From: an uncultured Aquimarina sp.
GTDB lineage: Bacteria > Bacteroidota > Bacteroidia > Flavobacteriales > Flavobacteriaceae
Length of the DNA: 64,000 bases
NCBI GenBank assembly: GCA_947498935.1
Contig: CANMMM010000015.1
Span: forward strand, 1-64,000
Direction of reading: 5' to 3'
Positions 17,023 to 26,566 of the stretch are shown here, piece by piece; positions within the stretch are counted from its first letter, which is position 1; the number at the start of each line of letters is the position of its first letter. The notes beneath the pieces are model-generated. The model had not been told where the DNA came from. It worked only from the letters and a program-made list of their open reading frames with translations, and made no database searches. The position numbers and the translations under genes were made by a program.

Positions 17023-19152
17023 TCAATCCACTAGAGATAGTTGAATTCGCTTTCTATCCATATCTACATTGATCACCGTTACTAGTACATGCTGATTCAG
17101 TTGTACCACCGCATTTACATCACTGATATATTCATTCGCCAATTTAGAGATATGGATCAAACCACTCTCCTTGATACCTATATCTACAAAACAACCGAAA
17201 TTGGTAATATTATTTACAATTCCAGGCAACTTCATACCCGTTTTTAGATCGGCTATCGTTTGTACAGTAGGATCAAACTCAAAAACCGTAGCACTCTTTC
17301 TCGGATCTACTCCTGGTTTTTTCAACTCCTTTACAATATCTGTCAGTGTTGGTAATCCTACCTCATCAGAAATATAGTTCTGTAATTTGATCTTTGCAAT
17401 TTCTGATGTATTACCGATCAATTCCTTAAGTGGTATCCCTATATCTTTAGCCATTTTAGCGACCAATTGATACCGTTCTGGATGTACCGCAGAATTATCC
17501 AAGGGATGTTCTGGATCGGTAATCTTTAGAAAAGCCGCTGCCTGCTCGAATGCCTTTCCTCCTAGTCTAGGTACTTTTTTTAGTGCAGCACGAGAACGTA
17601 ATGCTCCATTTTCGGATCGGTAGGCTACGATATTCTCTGCCAATTTACCTCCGATTCCCGATACATAACTCAGTAAAGGAGCACTTGCCGTATTTACATT
17701 AATTCCTACGCTATTTACACAACTCATCACCACCGTATCCAATTCGCTTTTTAGTTTGTTCTGGTCCACATCGTGTTGGTATTGCCCCACGCCAATAGCT
17801 TTGGGGTCTATTTTTACTAATTCTGCTAATGGGTCTGCTAATCGTCTACCGATAGACACTGCACCACGTACCGTTACATCATAACTAGGAAATTCGGCAC
17901 GTGCGATCTTAGAAGCAGAATATACAGAAGCTCCGCTCTCATTAACCATAAACACCTGTAGTGATGGCTGATCGAAAGGGATTTTCTTTATAAACGCCTC
18001 TGTTTCTCTAGCAGCAGTACCATTCCCTATCGCAATAGCTTCTATTTTATATGCGTTAACCAATGATTTGATCTTTTTAATGCCATTGGTGGTTTCTCGT
18101 TGTGGTGGATGTGGATAGATATTCTCATTGTGTACCAAATCCCCTTGTTGATCTAAGCACACCACCTTACATCCTGATTTAAACCCAGGATCAATGGCTA
18201 AAATTCTTTTCTGTCCTAATGGCGATGCTAGTAGTAATTGTTTTAAATTTTGTGCAAATACGTCGATCGCATTATCATCTGCCTTTTCCTTTGCCTGATT
18301 CAATACTTCTGTCGCAATAGCAGGCGCTAATAATCGCTTATATGCATCTGCAATCGCCAGAAACATTTGGTCTGTACAAGACTCTACATTGGTACGAATC
18401 ATAATAGCATCGATACTATCCAATGCATCCGCTTCTGGCACTGCGACTTTGACACGTACTATTTTTTCTTTCTCAGCCCTTAAGATTGCTAATAAACGGT
18501 GCGATGGGCATTTGTGCAATGGTTCGTCCCAATCAAAATATTGTTGGTATTTCTGTGCCGCTTCATCCTCTTTCTTCGTTTTGATCACAGTAGCAGTAAT
18601 CGCTGCTTTTCGCTGGTAGAGGCGACGTAATCTAGTACGTACTTTCTGATCTTCATTAATCCACTCTGCTATAATATCTCTAGCCCCTTGCAAAGCCTGT
18701 TCTTCATTAACAATCGTATCGTTTAGATATTTAGAAGCTTGGTATGCTATTTCTTCTTCTTTTTGTGCCAGAATGATCTTTGCCAAAGGCTCTAAACCTT
18801 GTTCTCTAGCTGCTGTAGCTCTAGTTTTTCTTTTCTTTTTATAGGGTAGGTACAGATCTTCTACCTCAGCCAAGGTCATTGCCTTTTCGATACTGGTTTG
18901 TAACTGCGGAGTCAGTGCTGCTTGCTCTTTTATAGCACTCAGCACGGTTTCTTTTCGCTTTTCTAAAGTTTCGAAAGCTGTTTTATGTTTTACAACCTCG
19001 CCTATAGCTACCTCATCTAAATTGCCCGTCATCTCTTTGCGATACCTAGCAATAAAAGGTACGGTAGCCCCATCATTGAGTAATTCAATGGTTTTAGCAA
19101 CCTGTTTTTCTGAAACAGTGGTGTGTTTAGCAACGTACGTAACGATATTCAT
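17023..19152 (-). CDS. tex: Tex-family S1 RNA-binding protein
   Basis: 709-residue cytoplasmic nucleic-acid-binding protein of the Tex family, linked to transcription and RNA metabolism. Layout: helical N-terminal Tex domain with VPFIARYRKEMTGNLDE near residue 31, a YqgF/RNase H-like domain starting near 314 (RILAIDPGFKSG), helix-hairpin-helix motifs near 500 (LSYVSGIGGKLAENIV) and a C-terminal S1 domain (about 640-708). Length is slightly below that of typical Tex (about 770). It stands alone, convergent with tatA, with R1 fragments on both sides. Confidence 0.93.
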   Translation of the reverse strand: MNIVTYVAKHTTVSEKQVAKTIELLNDGATVPFIARYRKEMTGNLDEVAIGEVVKHKTAFETLEKRKETVLSAIKEQAALTPQLQTSIEKAMTLAEVEDLYLPYKKKRKTRATAAREQGLEPLAKIILAQKEEEIAYQASKYLNDTIVNEEQALQGARDIIAEWINEDQKVRTRLRRLYQRKAAITATVIKTKKEDEAAQKYQQYFDWDEPLHKCPSHRLLAILRAEKEKIVRVKVAVPEADALDSIDAIMIRTNVESCTDQMFLAIADAYKRLLAPAIATEVLNQAKEKADDNAIDVFAQNLKQLLLASPLGQKRILAIDPGFKSGCKVVCLDQQGDLVHNENIYPHPPQRETTNGIKKIKSLVNAYKIEAIAIGNGTAARETEAFIKKIPFDQPSLQVFMVNESGASVYSASKIARAEFPSYDVTVRGAVSIGRRLADPLAELVKIDPKAIGVGQYQHDVDQNKLKSELDTVVMSCVNSVGINVNTASAPLLSYVSGIGGKLAENIVAYRSENGALRSRAALKKVPRLGGKAFEQAAAFLKITDPEHPLDNSAVHPERYQLVAKMAKDIGIPLKELIGNTSEIAKIKLQNYISDEVGLPTLTDIVKELKKPGVDPRKSATVFEFDPTVQTIADLKTGMKLPGIVNNITNFGCFVDIGIKESGLIHISKLANEYISDVNAVVQLNQHVLVTVINVDMDRKRIQLSLVD

Positions 19153-19196
19153 CCATTCAGTTTTTTGAATCGATAAATATATTAAAAATTGTGCCT

Positions 19197-19225
19197 CCTA
19201 TAGAAGTGGTGTACACTTTTTACTG
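19197..19225 (+). repeat. R1 terminal fragment
   Basis: TATAGAAGTGGTGTACACTTTTT matches the left terminus of R1 (TGAAGTGGTTTAAACTTTTT). No interior follows. Confidence 0.45.
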
Positions 19226-19244
19226 TACTTTGGTAATGCTAAAA

Positions 19245-20234
19245 CTACTTGAAGCGTATCGTTTTAATAATCGCCTCTAACTCAAACATATTGTTGCGCT
19301 TACGCACAGAAGGCGCTAAAATAAACCCTTCTATAACCAATTGTCTATTATTGGCTTTATCATCGATAATGTAATTTACAAAAGGCCCTGCCATGTAGCG
19401 GTCTTTGATTTCCCAAGTTCCTTTGGTTTCGAATGCAAATCGGTTGTCTAAAGTAGTCTCATACAGGTATGGAGCATAATCCTTTTCGGTAATAAATTTT
19501 CCAGAATTGGTAGGTATTTTTAACACACCTACAGAGTCCCTGACCTTTATGATTTTTGCTACGGTATTCGAGTCTTTTACGACCGTTCCGTAAGGCAATT
19601 GATAGATCATTAAATTCATATCACCATTGGTAATGTCTTTTCGTAACCAAAAGAAACCTTCTTCCTCTTTGGCAATTCGGTATGCCGATGGAATCTTTAG
19701 TGTGATCCCCATCTTTTCTTTTAGTTGCGGAATGAATTCCAACGATTTTGCGATCTTATATTGTTTTTCTTTGGTCTCTGTTCTTTTTAACTGCGTAATC
19801 ATAGTAGCCGCATTCTTTTGGATCTGTGCTATGAGTATACTGTCATTAGGTCCAGAAATCACATAGCCTACTTGTGGCGTAGCATACCTGTTTACAGCTT
19901 TGTATACGCCCGTCTCTGGTCTTTTTTCTATTTTTAGAAAGATGCGGTAGCGCTGTGGTATGCCTGTAAATGCATCTGACGCTAACTGACGCATGGAGAA
20001 CAAAGGTTCTTCTTGTGGCAATCCAGGTACTTCGGCTCCAAAATACTTGCGAATGGTGTCCCCTACAGTTCCTTGCCAAGAAGCACTATCAATCACTACC
20101 GAAAGTTCATTGATTTTTCCGATGGATTGTGCCAAGGATGTTTTTGCTTTCGGTTCGTTTTCTTTTTGGCTTTCTTCTTTTTTACAGCTTATAAAGCAAA
20201 TTAGTACAATTAGGCTATAGGCTAGTTTTCTCAT
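19245..20234 (-). CDS. DUF4837 family lipoprotein
   Basis: 329 residues. The N-terminus is a lipoprotein signal (MRKLAYSLIVLICFISC) with Cys17 as the likely lipidated residue, followed by a charged KKEESQKENEPK linker. The rest matches my memory of DUF4837, a family of unknown function in Bacteroidota; conserved-looking stretches include GLPQEEPLFSMRQL and DRYMAGPFVNYIID. Monocistronic, with a -7 box about 110 bases upstream and a palindrome in the leader. Cell-envelope location is inferred from the signal. Confidence 0.75.
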   Translation of the reverse strand: MRKLAYSLIVLICFISCKKEESQKENEPKAKTSLAQSIGKINELSVVIDSASWQGTVGDTIRKYFGAEVPGLPQEEPLFSMRQLASDAFTGIPQRYRIFLKIEKRPETGVYKAVNRYATPQVGYVISGPNDSILIAQIQKNAATMITQLKRTETKEKQYKIAKSLEFIPQLKEKMGITLKIPSAYRIAKEEEGFFWLRKDITNGDMNLMIYQLPYGTVVKDSNTVAKIIKVRDSVGVLKIPTNSGKFITEKDYAPYLYETTLDNRFAFETKGTWEIKDRYMAGPFVNYIIDDKANNRQLVIEGFILAPSVRKRNNMFELEAIIKTIRFK

Positions 20235-20304
20235 TGCTTATGGTTTTGAGTTCTATAAGAACAGTGTTGTTATTGGTATAAAATGGTACTATGATGATAC
20301 TTTC

Positions 20305-20325
20305 GATAGTGTACAGTACACTATC
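20305..20325. promoter_or_regulatory. Perfect inverted repeat in the DUF4837 leader
   Basis: GATAGTGTAC and GTACACTATC are separated by a single A, and another half-like GATAGTG lies at 20333-20339. It sits between the -7 box and the start codon, where it could bind a dimeric repressor or form a leader hairpin. Confidence 0.45.
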
Positions 20326-20343
20326 TGTTTTATGATAGTGCTG

Positions 20344-20351
20344 CAAATATA
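20344..20351 (-). promoter_or_regulatory. -7 box of the DUF4837 gene
   Basis: The minus strand reads TATATTTG, a full match to TAnnTTTG. It predicts a leader of about 105 bases containing the inverted repeat at 20305-20325. Confidence 0.45.
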
Positions 20352-20560
20352 CTAGTCGCTAAAGAATATTGATACTAAGTAATTCAAAAACCATCAATAA
20401 ATACAAAGCTTAGTCATTTACTTTTCTAAAAGTATACTACTCCATCTATAACTGCTCTTGTTTAATAACTAGGTTGCATCCAGTATATCGGCATGAGTAT
20501 GCCTACATAAATTGTTCCAAAATGATATGTATTGGTAGGGATTTTTGGAGTTTTTTTTAA

Positions 20561-20618
20561 TGAACCCATCTTGACTTTTCCTTTTTCTTAAAAAATGACT
20601 GAAATTCACCTGTTTTAC
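20561..20618 (-). repeat. R2 element fragment next to R1
   Basis: Begins with CCCATCTTGACTTTT, as in the R2 terminus, and continues with AAAAATGACTGAAATTCACC, which also occurs inverted in the R2 copy at 50775-50933. The other half is missing; the sequence runs straight into an R1 copy. Confidence 0.55.
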
Positions 20619-20761
20619 AATGTACTATAGAAACGCTCTGTTGTACCCAAATTTGGTAATTTTTGAGTTTTCGAGCGCTGCTATGCAACAAAAAAATCAC
20701 TGCACTTGGTCACAAAATCTACGATTTTGCTAACATCGAAAAGAGTGTAAATTGCTTCTAT
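20619..20761 (+). repeat. R1 element, left end replaced by R2
   Basis: Carries the R1 interior (ACCCAAATTTGGTAATTTTTG, then AGCGCTGCTATGCAACAAAA and GGTCACAAAATCTACGATTTT) and the right end (AAGAGTGTAAATTGCTTC). The left terminus is absent and R2 sequence abuts it. Confidence 0.65.
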
Positions 20762-20856
20762 AGTAATTGCGGTGGCCTAATTAGTACAGACATCGACTTA
20801 GTATACCCACAATTTATGTTGTAGATTATAAGTATACTAACAGCAGTACAGTATAT

Positions 20857-21019
20857 TGAAGTGGTTTAAACTTTTTTCAATTTGCTATAAAAACGATCTT
20901 TTGCACTCAAATTTTGCAATTTTTGAGTTCCGTAGCGCTGCTATGCAACTAAAAAATCACTGTATTTGATCACAAAATCTTGGTTTTTCGCTGAAATCAA
21001 AAAAGTGTAAACCACTTCA
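20857..21019 (+). repeat. R1 element, full length (163 bases)
   Basis: Bounded by TGAAGTGGTTTAAACTTTTT and its inverted counterpart AAAAAGTGTAAACCACTTCA. The interior is an imperfect long palindrome centred on CCGTAGCGCTGCTATGCAAC. Same length as the copy at 51755-51917. No reading frame or transposase is inside. Confidence 0.75.
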
Positions 21020-21050
21020 TTGTTACAAAATGATCGTAATGGCTACGACC

Positions 21051-22673
21051 TTATGATTTAGAAAGCTTTAATCGCATACCTGGCTTGATACCTGATCCGC
21101 TAATATTATTCCATGCTTTTAGATTTTCTACACTCACCCCTTTAAACTTTTTAGAAATACTCCATAAGGTATCTCCTGTTCGTACGGTATACATTTTTCC
21201 ATTGCTAGCTACTGCTGCTGTAGTCGTACTTTTTTTCTTAGTAGTATTACTGACTACAGGTCTTCTCGGAAAAATGGTAAGGCGTTGACCGATTCTAAGG
21301 TTATTACTCCTGAGTCCATTCCAGCGTTTGATCTGGCTTACACGTACTCCGTAACGCCTAGCAATCTTGCCTAGAAAATCTCCACTACGTACGCGGTATC
21401 GGATCTTATTATTCGCTTCTACTATTTTAGGTAATGGTTTCTCTCGCTTATCGAATTCTGCCTTCGCTAGCGTATAAATTTCCTGTTCATTGGTTACGAA
21501 TTTGCCTACATGTGTTAGTGGCAGTCTCAATACATAGTTCTCATCCTTTACATAGGGAATGATGTCTAATTTATACGAAGGATTTAGGAATTGTAATTCT
21601 TCTATATCGATATGCATATATTCAGATACTTGGTCTAGGGTGATCATCTGTTTCACCTTTATAGTATCTGTCTCGAAATAAGCAAATTCTGGTTTTCTGG
21701 GTATAAATCCGTGTTTATCTGCGTATTCAAAAATATACATCGTGGCCAAAAATGCAGGTAGGTATCCTGCTGTTTCTCTGGGTAGATTGTGTCGTATATT
21801 CCAATAATTGGTATATCCGCCACTACGACGGATCGCTTTATTTACGTTTCCTGGTCCTGAATTATAGGAAGCTAACGCCAGATCCCAGTCGCCAAAAATC
21901 TCATACAATTTGGCTAAATATTTACAGGCTGCTTGTGTAGCCATAATAGGATCCATACGCTCATCTACGTACGAACTGACTTCTAATCCATACATTTTTC
22001 CAGTACCAAACATGAATTGCCATAGTCCTGTAGCACCTACTCTGGATCTTGCTCTAGGTTTTAATGCAGATTCTACAATCGCTAAATATTTAATTTCTAG
22101 CGGTATGTTTTGTTTATCTAATTCTTGCTCGAATAATGGAAAGTAAAACTCACTAAGTGCCATCAATCGTTCTAGGGTTTCGTGCCTATTTTTTAGATAG
22201 CTTTTGATCACTCGCTCTAATGAAGGATTGTAGGTTACATTAAAAGGGGTACGCGCATCTAATTCTTTTAATCGCGCTTTGAGCGTATCTGTGGGTAATT
22301 CCTCATATACGACAGGCAGGTACTCTTGTTTGGTCACTGTTTTATAAATCGTATCAAAAAGACTGGAGTTGTACAACTCTTGCTTCCATAAAGAATCTAA
22401 TCTAGCAATGCTCTGATGATCTCTTGCTTCATACACAATTGTATCGTTTATGATCGTTTGTCCTAGCATTCCTTTTTTAAGCAATCGAATATCATTGGAT
22501 ACAGCAGTGGTATCTATCGTTTGCATGTCTGTGGTGGACACAGCTGTAGATGTAGTGATAGTGTCTACTACCGCTGGTACTGTAGTGGTACTCGTATCTT
22601 TTTGTGCTAGTACTGATAGACTGCTGATTGTAATCATGCCTAATAGTACGATCCTTTTATTGAGTGATAACAT
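21051..22673 (-). CDS. MltD-like lytic transglycosylase with two LysM domains
   Basis: 540 residues: signal peptide (cleavage after about residue 23, VLAQ), a Ser/Thr-rich linker, a helical region, an SLT transglycosylase domain (about 175-300) with catalytic Glu201 in YLAIVESALKP, GATGLWQF and ASYNSGPGNV motifs, then LysM1 (about 421-465, YRVRSGDFLGKIARRYGV) and LysM2 (about 492-538, YTVRTGDTLWSISKKF). It cleaves peptidoglycan glycan strands in the periplasm while the LysM modules hold it on the wall. It lies 340 bases from pgk. Confidence 0.9.
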   Translation of the reverse strand: MLSLNKRIVLLGMITISSLSVLAQKDTSTTTVPAVVDTITTSTAVSTTDMQTIDTTAVSNDIRLLKKGMLGQTIINDTIVYEARDHQSIARLDSLWKQELYNSSLFDTIYKTVTKQEYLPVVYEELPTDTLKARLKELDARTPFNVTYNPSLERVIKSYLKNRHETLERLMALSEFYFPLFEQELDKQNIPLEIKYLAIVESALKPRARSRVGATGLWQFMFGTGKMYGLEVSSYVDERMDPIMATQAACKYLAKLYEIFGDWDLALASYNSGPGNVNKAIRRSGGYTNYWNIRHNLPRETAGYLPAFLATMYIFEYADKHGFIPRKPEFAYFETDTIKVKQMITLDQVSEYMHIDIEELQFLNPSYKLDIIPYVKDENYVLRLPLTHVGKFVTNEQEIYTLAKAEFDKREKPLPKIVEANNKIRYRVRSGDFLGKIARRYGVRVSQIKRWNGLRSNNLRIGQRLTIFPRRPVVSNTTKKKSTTTAAVASNGKMYTVRTGDTLWSISKKFKGVSVENLKAWNNISGSGIKPGMRLKLSKS

Positions 22674-22935
22674 AGGTTCTATAATTATTCATACTTTGGT
22701 ATACACTACTAGCGTGTTAGTGCTCCCAGTACTTAGTGTAACTTTTGGTACAGTAGCTCCCAAAAAAAACTGACAATGTACGCTAAAGACAGTGACTATA
22801 TACTATCTGTTACATATTTTAGTTGAATCCATACGATGGTTTTCTAACGTACAGACATATACTTTCTGGTATGGCTATTTACTGTGTACGCGAAAATCGC
22901 ATTTTTTTTGTAAATCGCAAAGGATCAAAAGGTTA
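22674..22935. other. Gap between mltD-like gene and pgk terminator
   Basis: No credible gene is seen. It contains a short GCGAAAATCGC/GTAAATCGC repeat near 22890-22920. It presumably contains the promoter of the transglycosylase gene, but I see no TAnnTTTG box. Confidence 0.4.
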
Positions 22936-22978
22936 AAAACACAAAAAACCAGTCTAAATGACTGGTTTTTTGTGTTTT
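22936..22978 (-). terminator. pgk terminator
   Basis: Long stem AACACAAAAAACCAGT/ACTGGTTTTTTGTGTT with a seven-base loop, directly downstream of the pgk stop on the minus strand. Confidence 0.9.
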
Positions 22979-23013
22979 CTGCTTTTTTTAAGAAATTATT
23001 CTTACAAAAAAGT

Positions 23014-24201
23014 CTAGTTCTGTATGGCTTCGATACCTGGTAATGTTTTTCCTTCTAAGCTTTCTAACATAGCACCACCACCTGTAGATACATAGCTTAC
23101 TTTGTCTCCGAATCCAAACTGTTTTACGGCAGCTACAGAATCTCCTCCTCCTACTAATGAGAAAGCACCTTTTTCAGTCGCCTCTGCAATAGAGTGTCCT
23201 AATGCGATGGTACCTTTTGCAAAGCTTTCCATTTCAAAAACTCCTAGTGGTCCGTTCCATAAGATGGTTTTGGAATCTAAGATTACGTTATGGAATTTCT
23301 TTAAGGTTTCTGGTCCTGCATCCAGTCCTTGCCATCCATCTGGAATGGTAGTTACATCCATAGGCTTGGTATTGGCATTGTTATCAAATGCGTCTGCTCC
23401 AATTACGTCTACAGGGATGTGAATCTTCACACCTTTTTCTTCTGCTTTCTTCAGGATCTCTAATGCTAGTTGTTGCTTATCATCTTCGCAGATAGAATCT
23501 CCGATTTTTCCTCCTTGTGCTTTCACAAAGGTATAGGTCATACCACCACCGATGATTAGGTTATCTACTTTATCTAAGATGTTTTCTATGATCGTGATTT
23601 TAGAAGATACTTTAGATCCTCCAAGTACTGCTGTTACTGGTTTTTCTCCAGAACTCAATACTTTTTCAATACTTTCGATTTCTTTGGCTAATAAACCACC
23701 AAAACACTTGTTATCTGCAAAGAACTGCGCTACGATAGTCGTAGAAGCATGTGCTCTGTGTGCTGTTCCAAACGCGTCATTTACATAGATGTCCCCTAAT
23801 TTAGATAACTGCTCTGCAAACGCTTTATCACCAGCAGTTTCTTCTGCATGGTATCGTAAGTTTTCTAATAATAATACTTCTCCTGGATTTAGGCTTGCTA
23901 CTGCTTCTTCAGCTGCTGCTCCTACACAATCCGCCGCAAATTTAACTTGCACTCCTATTACTTCAGATACTTTCTCTACGATATGCTTTAATGAGAATTC
24001 TGCTTGCGCTCCTTTAGGTCTTCCTAAGTGCGACATCAATACAGCACTACCACCATCTTCTAATATCTTGATAATAGTTGGTTTTGCGGCTTGTATTCTG
24101 GTATCATCTGTTACTTCGAAACTTTCGTTTAGGGGAACATTAAAGTCTACTCGGACTAATGCTTTTTTATCTGCAAAATTAAAATCGTTGATTGTCTTCA
24201 T
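23014..24201 (-). CDS. pgk: Phosphoglycerate kinase
   Basis: 395-residue glycolytic enzyme transferring phosphate from 1,3-bisphosphoglycerate to ADP. Family motifs are present: [10 protein letters not shown] near the N-terminus, [30 protein letters not shown] and the nucleotide-binding [13 protein letters not shown] near the C-terminus. Length is normal. Monocistronic, with a strong terminator. Confidence 0.97.
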   Translation of the reverse strand: MKTINDFNFADKKALVRVDFNVPLNESFEVTDDTRIQAAKPTIIKILEDGGSAVLMSHLGRPKGAQAEFSLKHIVEKVSEVIGVQVKFAADCVGAAAEEAVASLNPGEVLLLENLRYHAEETAGDKAFAEQLSKLGDIYVNDAFGTAHRAHASTTIVAQFFADNKCFGGLLAKEIESIEKVLSSGEKPVTAVLGGSKVSSKITIIENILDKVDNLIIGGGMTYTFVKAQGGKIGDSICEDDKQQLALEILKKAEEKGVKIHIPVDVIGADAFDNNANTKPMDVTTIPDGWQGLDAGPETLKKFHNVILDSKTILWNGPLGVFEMESFAKGTIALGHSIAEATEKGAFSLVGGGDSVAAVKQFGFGDKVSYVSTGGGAMLESLEGKTLPGIEAIQN

Positions 24202-24378
24202 TGTACTGATTTGATGTTGATCAAACGAAAATAATTTTATTTCGGCAGAAAAATTACAATCTGTCCAAAAAATTGTTTTTTTGGCGGTTTAAAAATGCAC
24301 TTTTATCATTTTTTAGCCAAAAACTGTATTTCGATGCAAAAATGACATCCTTTTACGTAGCCCTACTTTTGTTTTTTT

Positions 24379-24485
24379 GCGTGAGGGATAGAGCGGTTAC
24401 CCCACAGCCCAGTGGTGACTGCTGTGGGCAGCAGTCACCACTGGGCGAGGAGTATGAGCGAAAGCCCGACCCTTGGGGCACGCCC
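24379..24485 (-). repeat. R3 element with a 16-17 bp internal hairpin
   Basis: Runs from GCGTGAGGGATAGAGCGG to AAGCCCGACCCTTGGGGCACGCCC. The middle is a near-perfect hairpin, CCCAGTGGTGACTGCTG pairing with AGCAGTCACCACTGGG. The ends match other R3 copies while the hairpin sequence is unique to this one. Orientation is opposite to the 16420 copy. The AT-rich remainder of the pgk-holB gap holds the holB promoter. Confidence 0.8.
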
Positions 24486-24521
24486 ATATAATTAACCACA
24501 TTATTTTTAATCGTACTCATA

Positions 24522-24553
24522 TTGTTTTCTTGTGATTCTATCTGCTATATTTG
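24522..24553 (+). promoter_or_regulatory. holB promoter, leaderless
   Basis: TTG at 24522-24524, a 21-base spacer and TATATTTG at 24546-24553 match the Bacteroidota sigma-A consensus. The ATG at 24557 follows only 3 bases later, so transcription should start at or next to the start codon. Confidence 0.55.
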
Positions 24554-24556
24554 CTT

Positions 24557-25711
24557 ATGCTTTTTTCAGAAATTTTAGGATTGGCGCATATTAAGAGTTA
24601 CCTGACATCGAGTGTAGATCGAGGTCGGATTCCGCATGCGCAATTGTTTGTAGGGGCCAATGGTAGTGGTACACTGCCGATGGCGATCGCATATGCTCAG
24701 TATATTTTATGCCAAAACCAGCATGGCGAAAATACTGGGGGTACAGCCGCTTGTAATGTAAAGTTTGAACATCTGGCGCATCCTGATCTTCATTTTGCAT
24801 ACCCCGTAGCTACTAATGACAAGGTGAAAAAACATCCTACCGCCAATCATTTTGCCGAAGAGTGGCGCACGTTTGTGTCTACAACTCCTTATGGAAGTCT
24901 ATTCGATTGGCATGTATTATTGGGAATCGAAAAAAAGCAAGGACAGATCGGTGTAGATGAGGCGCTGGAAGTGGTCAAAAAACTATCGCTAAAAAGTTAT
25001 GAAGGGGGCTATAAAGTGATGCTGATATGGATGGCGGATAAGATGAATGTGGCGGCTTCTAATAAACTGCTCAAATTAATCGAAGAACCTCCAGAGAAAA
25101 CGGTGTTTATTCTGATCACCGAACAGGAAGAGCAGTTGATACAAACGATTCGTTCTCGCTGCCAAGTATTGCATTTTCCTGCACTGGGTGCGCAAGTAAT
25201 CGAAGAAGCTATCCAAAAAGAAGGCTCTCTGTCAGATACCGAAGCTAAAAAAATTGCACATCAGGCCAATGGTGATTATAGCAAGGCATTGCAATTACTA
25301 CATAAGGATGAGGGAGAGGATCAGTTCGAGGATTGGTTTATACAGTGGGTGCGAACGGCTTTTAGGGCTAAGGGTAATAAAGCGGCGGTAAATGAGCTGA
25401 TCAGATGGAGTGAAACGATCGCGGGAGTGGGTCGAGAAACGCAGAAAAAATTCTTGGCGTATTGTCTTGATTTCTTTAGACAGGCTTTATTGATGAATTA
25501 CGGTGCTGAGGAGTTGGTATTTCTATCTCCTAAGACCAATGGTTTTCAACTGGCTAAGTTTGCCCCTTTTGTACATGGAGCGAATATCATGCAGATAAGT
25601 GAAGAACTGCAAGACGCCATGTATCATATAGAACGTAATGGAAATGCTAAGATTATCCTTACGGATCTGTCTATAAAACTGACGCGCTTATTGCATAAAA
25701 AGGCCGCATAA
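24557..25711 (+). CDS. holB: DNA polymerase III subunit delta prime
   Basis: 384-residue clamp-loader AAA+ protein. The P-loop region reads GANGSGTLPMA, with Thr where ATP-binding paralogues have Lys, consistent with the non-hydrolysing delta prime. A Cys-containing insertion follows (CQNQHGENTGGTAACNVKFEH), with LIEEPPEKTVFILIT and the SRC motif (IRSRCQVLHF) of sensor 1. I choose the ATG at 24557; a TTG two codons earlier overlaps the -7 box. Solitary plus-strand gene with DoxX downstream. Confidence 0.88.
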   Translation: MLFSEILGLAHIKSYLTSSVDRGRIPHAQLFVGANGSGTLPMAIAYAQYILCQNQHGENTGGTAACNVKFEHLAHPDLHFAYPVATNDKVKKHPTANHFAEEWRTFVSTTPYGSLFDWHVLLGIEKKQGQIGVDEALEVVKKLSLKSYEGGYKVMLIWMADKMNVAASNKLLKLIEEPPEKTVFILITEQEEQLIQTIRSRCQVLHFPALGAQVIEEAIQKEGSLSDTEAKKIAHQANGDYSKALQLLHKDEGEDQFEDWFIQWVRTAFRAKGNKAAVNELIRWSETIAGVGRETQKKFLAYCLDFFRQALLMNYGAEELVFLSPKTNGFQLAKFAPFVHGANIMQISEELQDAMYHIERNGNAKIILTDLSIKLTRLLHKKAA

Positions 25712-25796
25712 TGAGGTATTTGATTATAGGCTCTTTATTTTTTTGCTGATATCAACTAAGTTTATAACACTTGAACATTAACAACTACTTTTAGGT

Positions 25797-26195
25797 ATGG
25801 AACATTTTATGACACACATCGTATCGATTATCATCTTAGTATTTCTACTCATCACATTTTTGCAATCTGGTATTGACAAGGCGATGGATTGGCAAGGAAA
25901 TGTAGGCTGGCTTAAAGAACATTTTTCGACTACCTTTTTGGGTAAAATCGTACCGCTATTACTGAGCATCCTACTTATTATCGAAAATATAACGGCCGTA
26001 CTCTGCGTGATGGGTATCTATCGTCTGATAGCTGGTGGACATACCGATTTTGCGATTTGGGCGATGTTACTATCTTGTATCACGCTATTATTCCTACTTT
26101 TTGGACAACGCATCGCCAAGGATTATGCGGGGGCACTGACGATTACTTGTTATTTTATGGTAGCGGTTTTCGGTTTATATGTAGTGACCCAGTAA
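25797..26195 (+). CDS. DoxX-like small membrane protein
   Basis: 132 residues with four predicted membrane helices (about 5-22, 47-70, 82-101, 107-129) and the FLQSGIDKAMDW motif after helix 1 that marks the DoxX/DoxD-like family in Bacteroidota. Function in the family is poorly defined (redox or envelope roles). It lies 85 bases after holB on the same strand and may be read through from it. Confidence 0.7.
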   Translation: MEHFMTHIVSIIILVFLLITFLQSGIDKAMDWQGNVGWLKEHFSTTFLGKIVPLLLSILLIIENITAVLCVMGIYRLIAGGHTDFAIWAMLLSCITLLFLLFGQRIAKDYAGALTITCYFMVAVFGLYVVTQ

Positions 26196-26253
26196 GACGA
26201 TTCCACAAAAGTATACACGACTTACCGATCAGTACTGGTTTGCTATATTTTTT

Positions 26254-26341
26254 GGGCGTTCCCCAAGGGTCGGGCTATCCGTTCCAATTCCTCGCACCTC
26301 CTATCGTCGGGCTGTGGGATTTCCACTGCTATCCCTAACGC
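26254..26341 (+). repeat. R3 palindromic intergenic element
   Basis: 88 bases from GGGCGTTCCCCAAGGGTCGG to CTATCCCTAACGC. Most of the interior is identical to the copy at 16420-16519. Confidence 0.8.
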
Positions 26342-26364
26342 ATTGCATCCTACTACGATACTAT

Positions 26365-26494
26365 ACAATGTGCACAAAAGGAATATTTTTATATCGAAGT
26401 TGAGTTCTGTAGTACTACTTTGTAAAAAAATTACCGTATTTATTGACTAAGTATTCAATTTTATTTTGAAATCGAAGAAGGTGTAAGTCACTAT
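26365..26494 (+). repeat. Degenerate R1 element
   Basis: GAGTTCTGTAGTACTACTTTG, then AAAAAAATTACCGTATTTATTGACT, and a right end AAATCGAAGAAGGTGTAAGTC follow the order of R1 with many changes. Confidence 0.4.
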
Positions 26495-26500
26495 TTATAT

Positions 26501-26541
26501 AAAAAAGAGGCCGTTTGCATAATCAAACAGCCTCTTTTTTT
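26501..26541 (-). terminator. Terminator of the SprB-like paralogue gene
   Basis: Stem GAGGCCGTTTG/CAAACAGCCTC (one mismatch) flanked by A and T runs, 26 bases beyond the stop codon on the minus strand. It can also act on the plus strand. Confidence 0.85.
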
Positions 26542-26566
26542 GATAACGATCAATGTTATGATCGTA

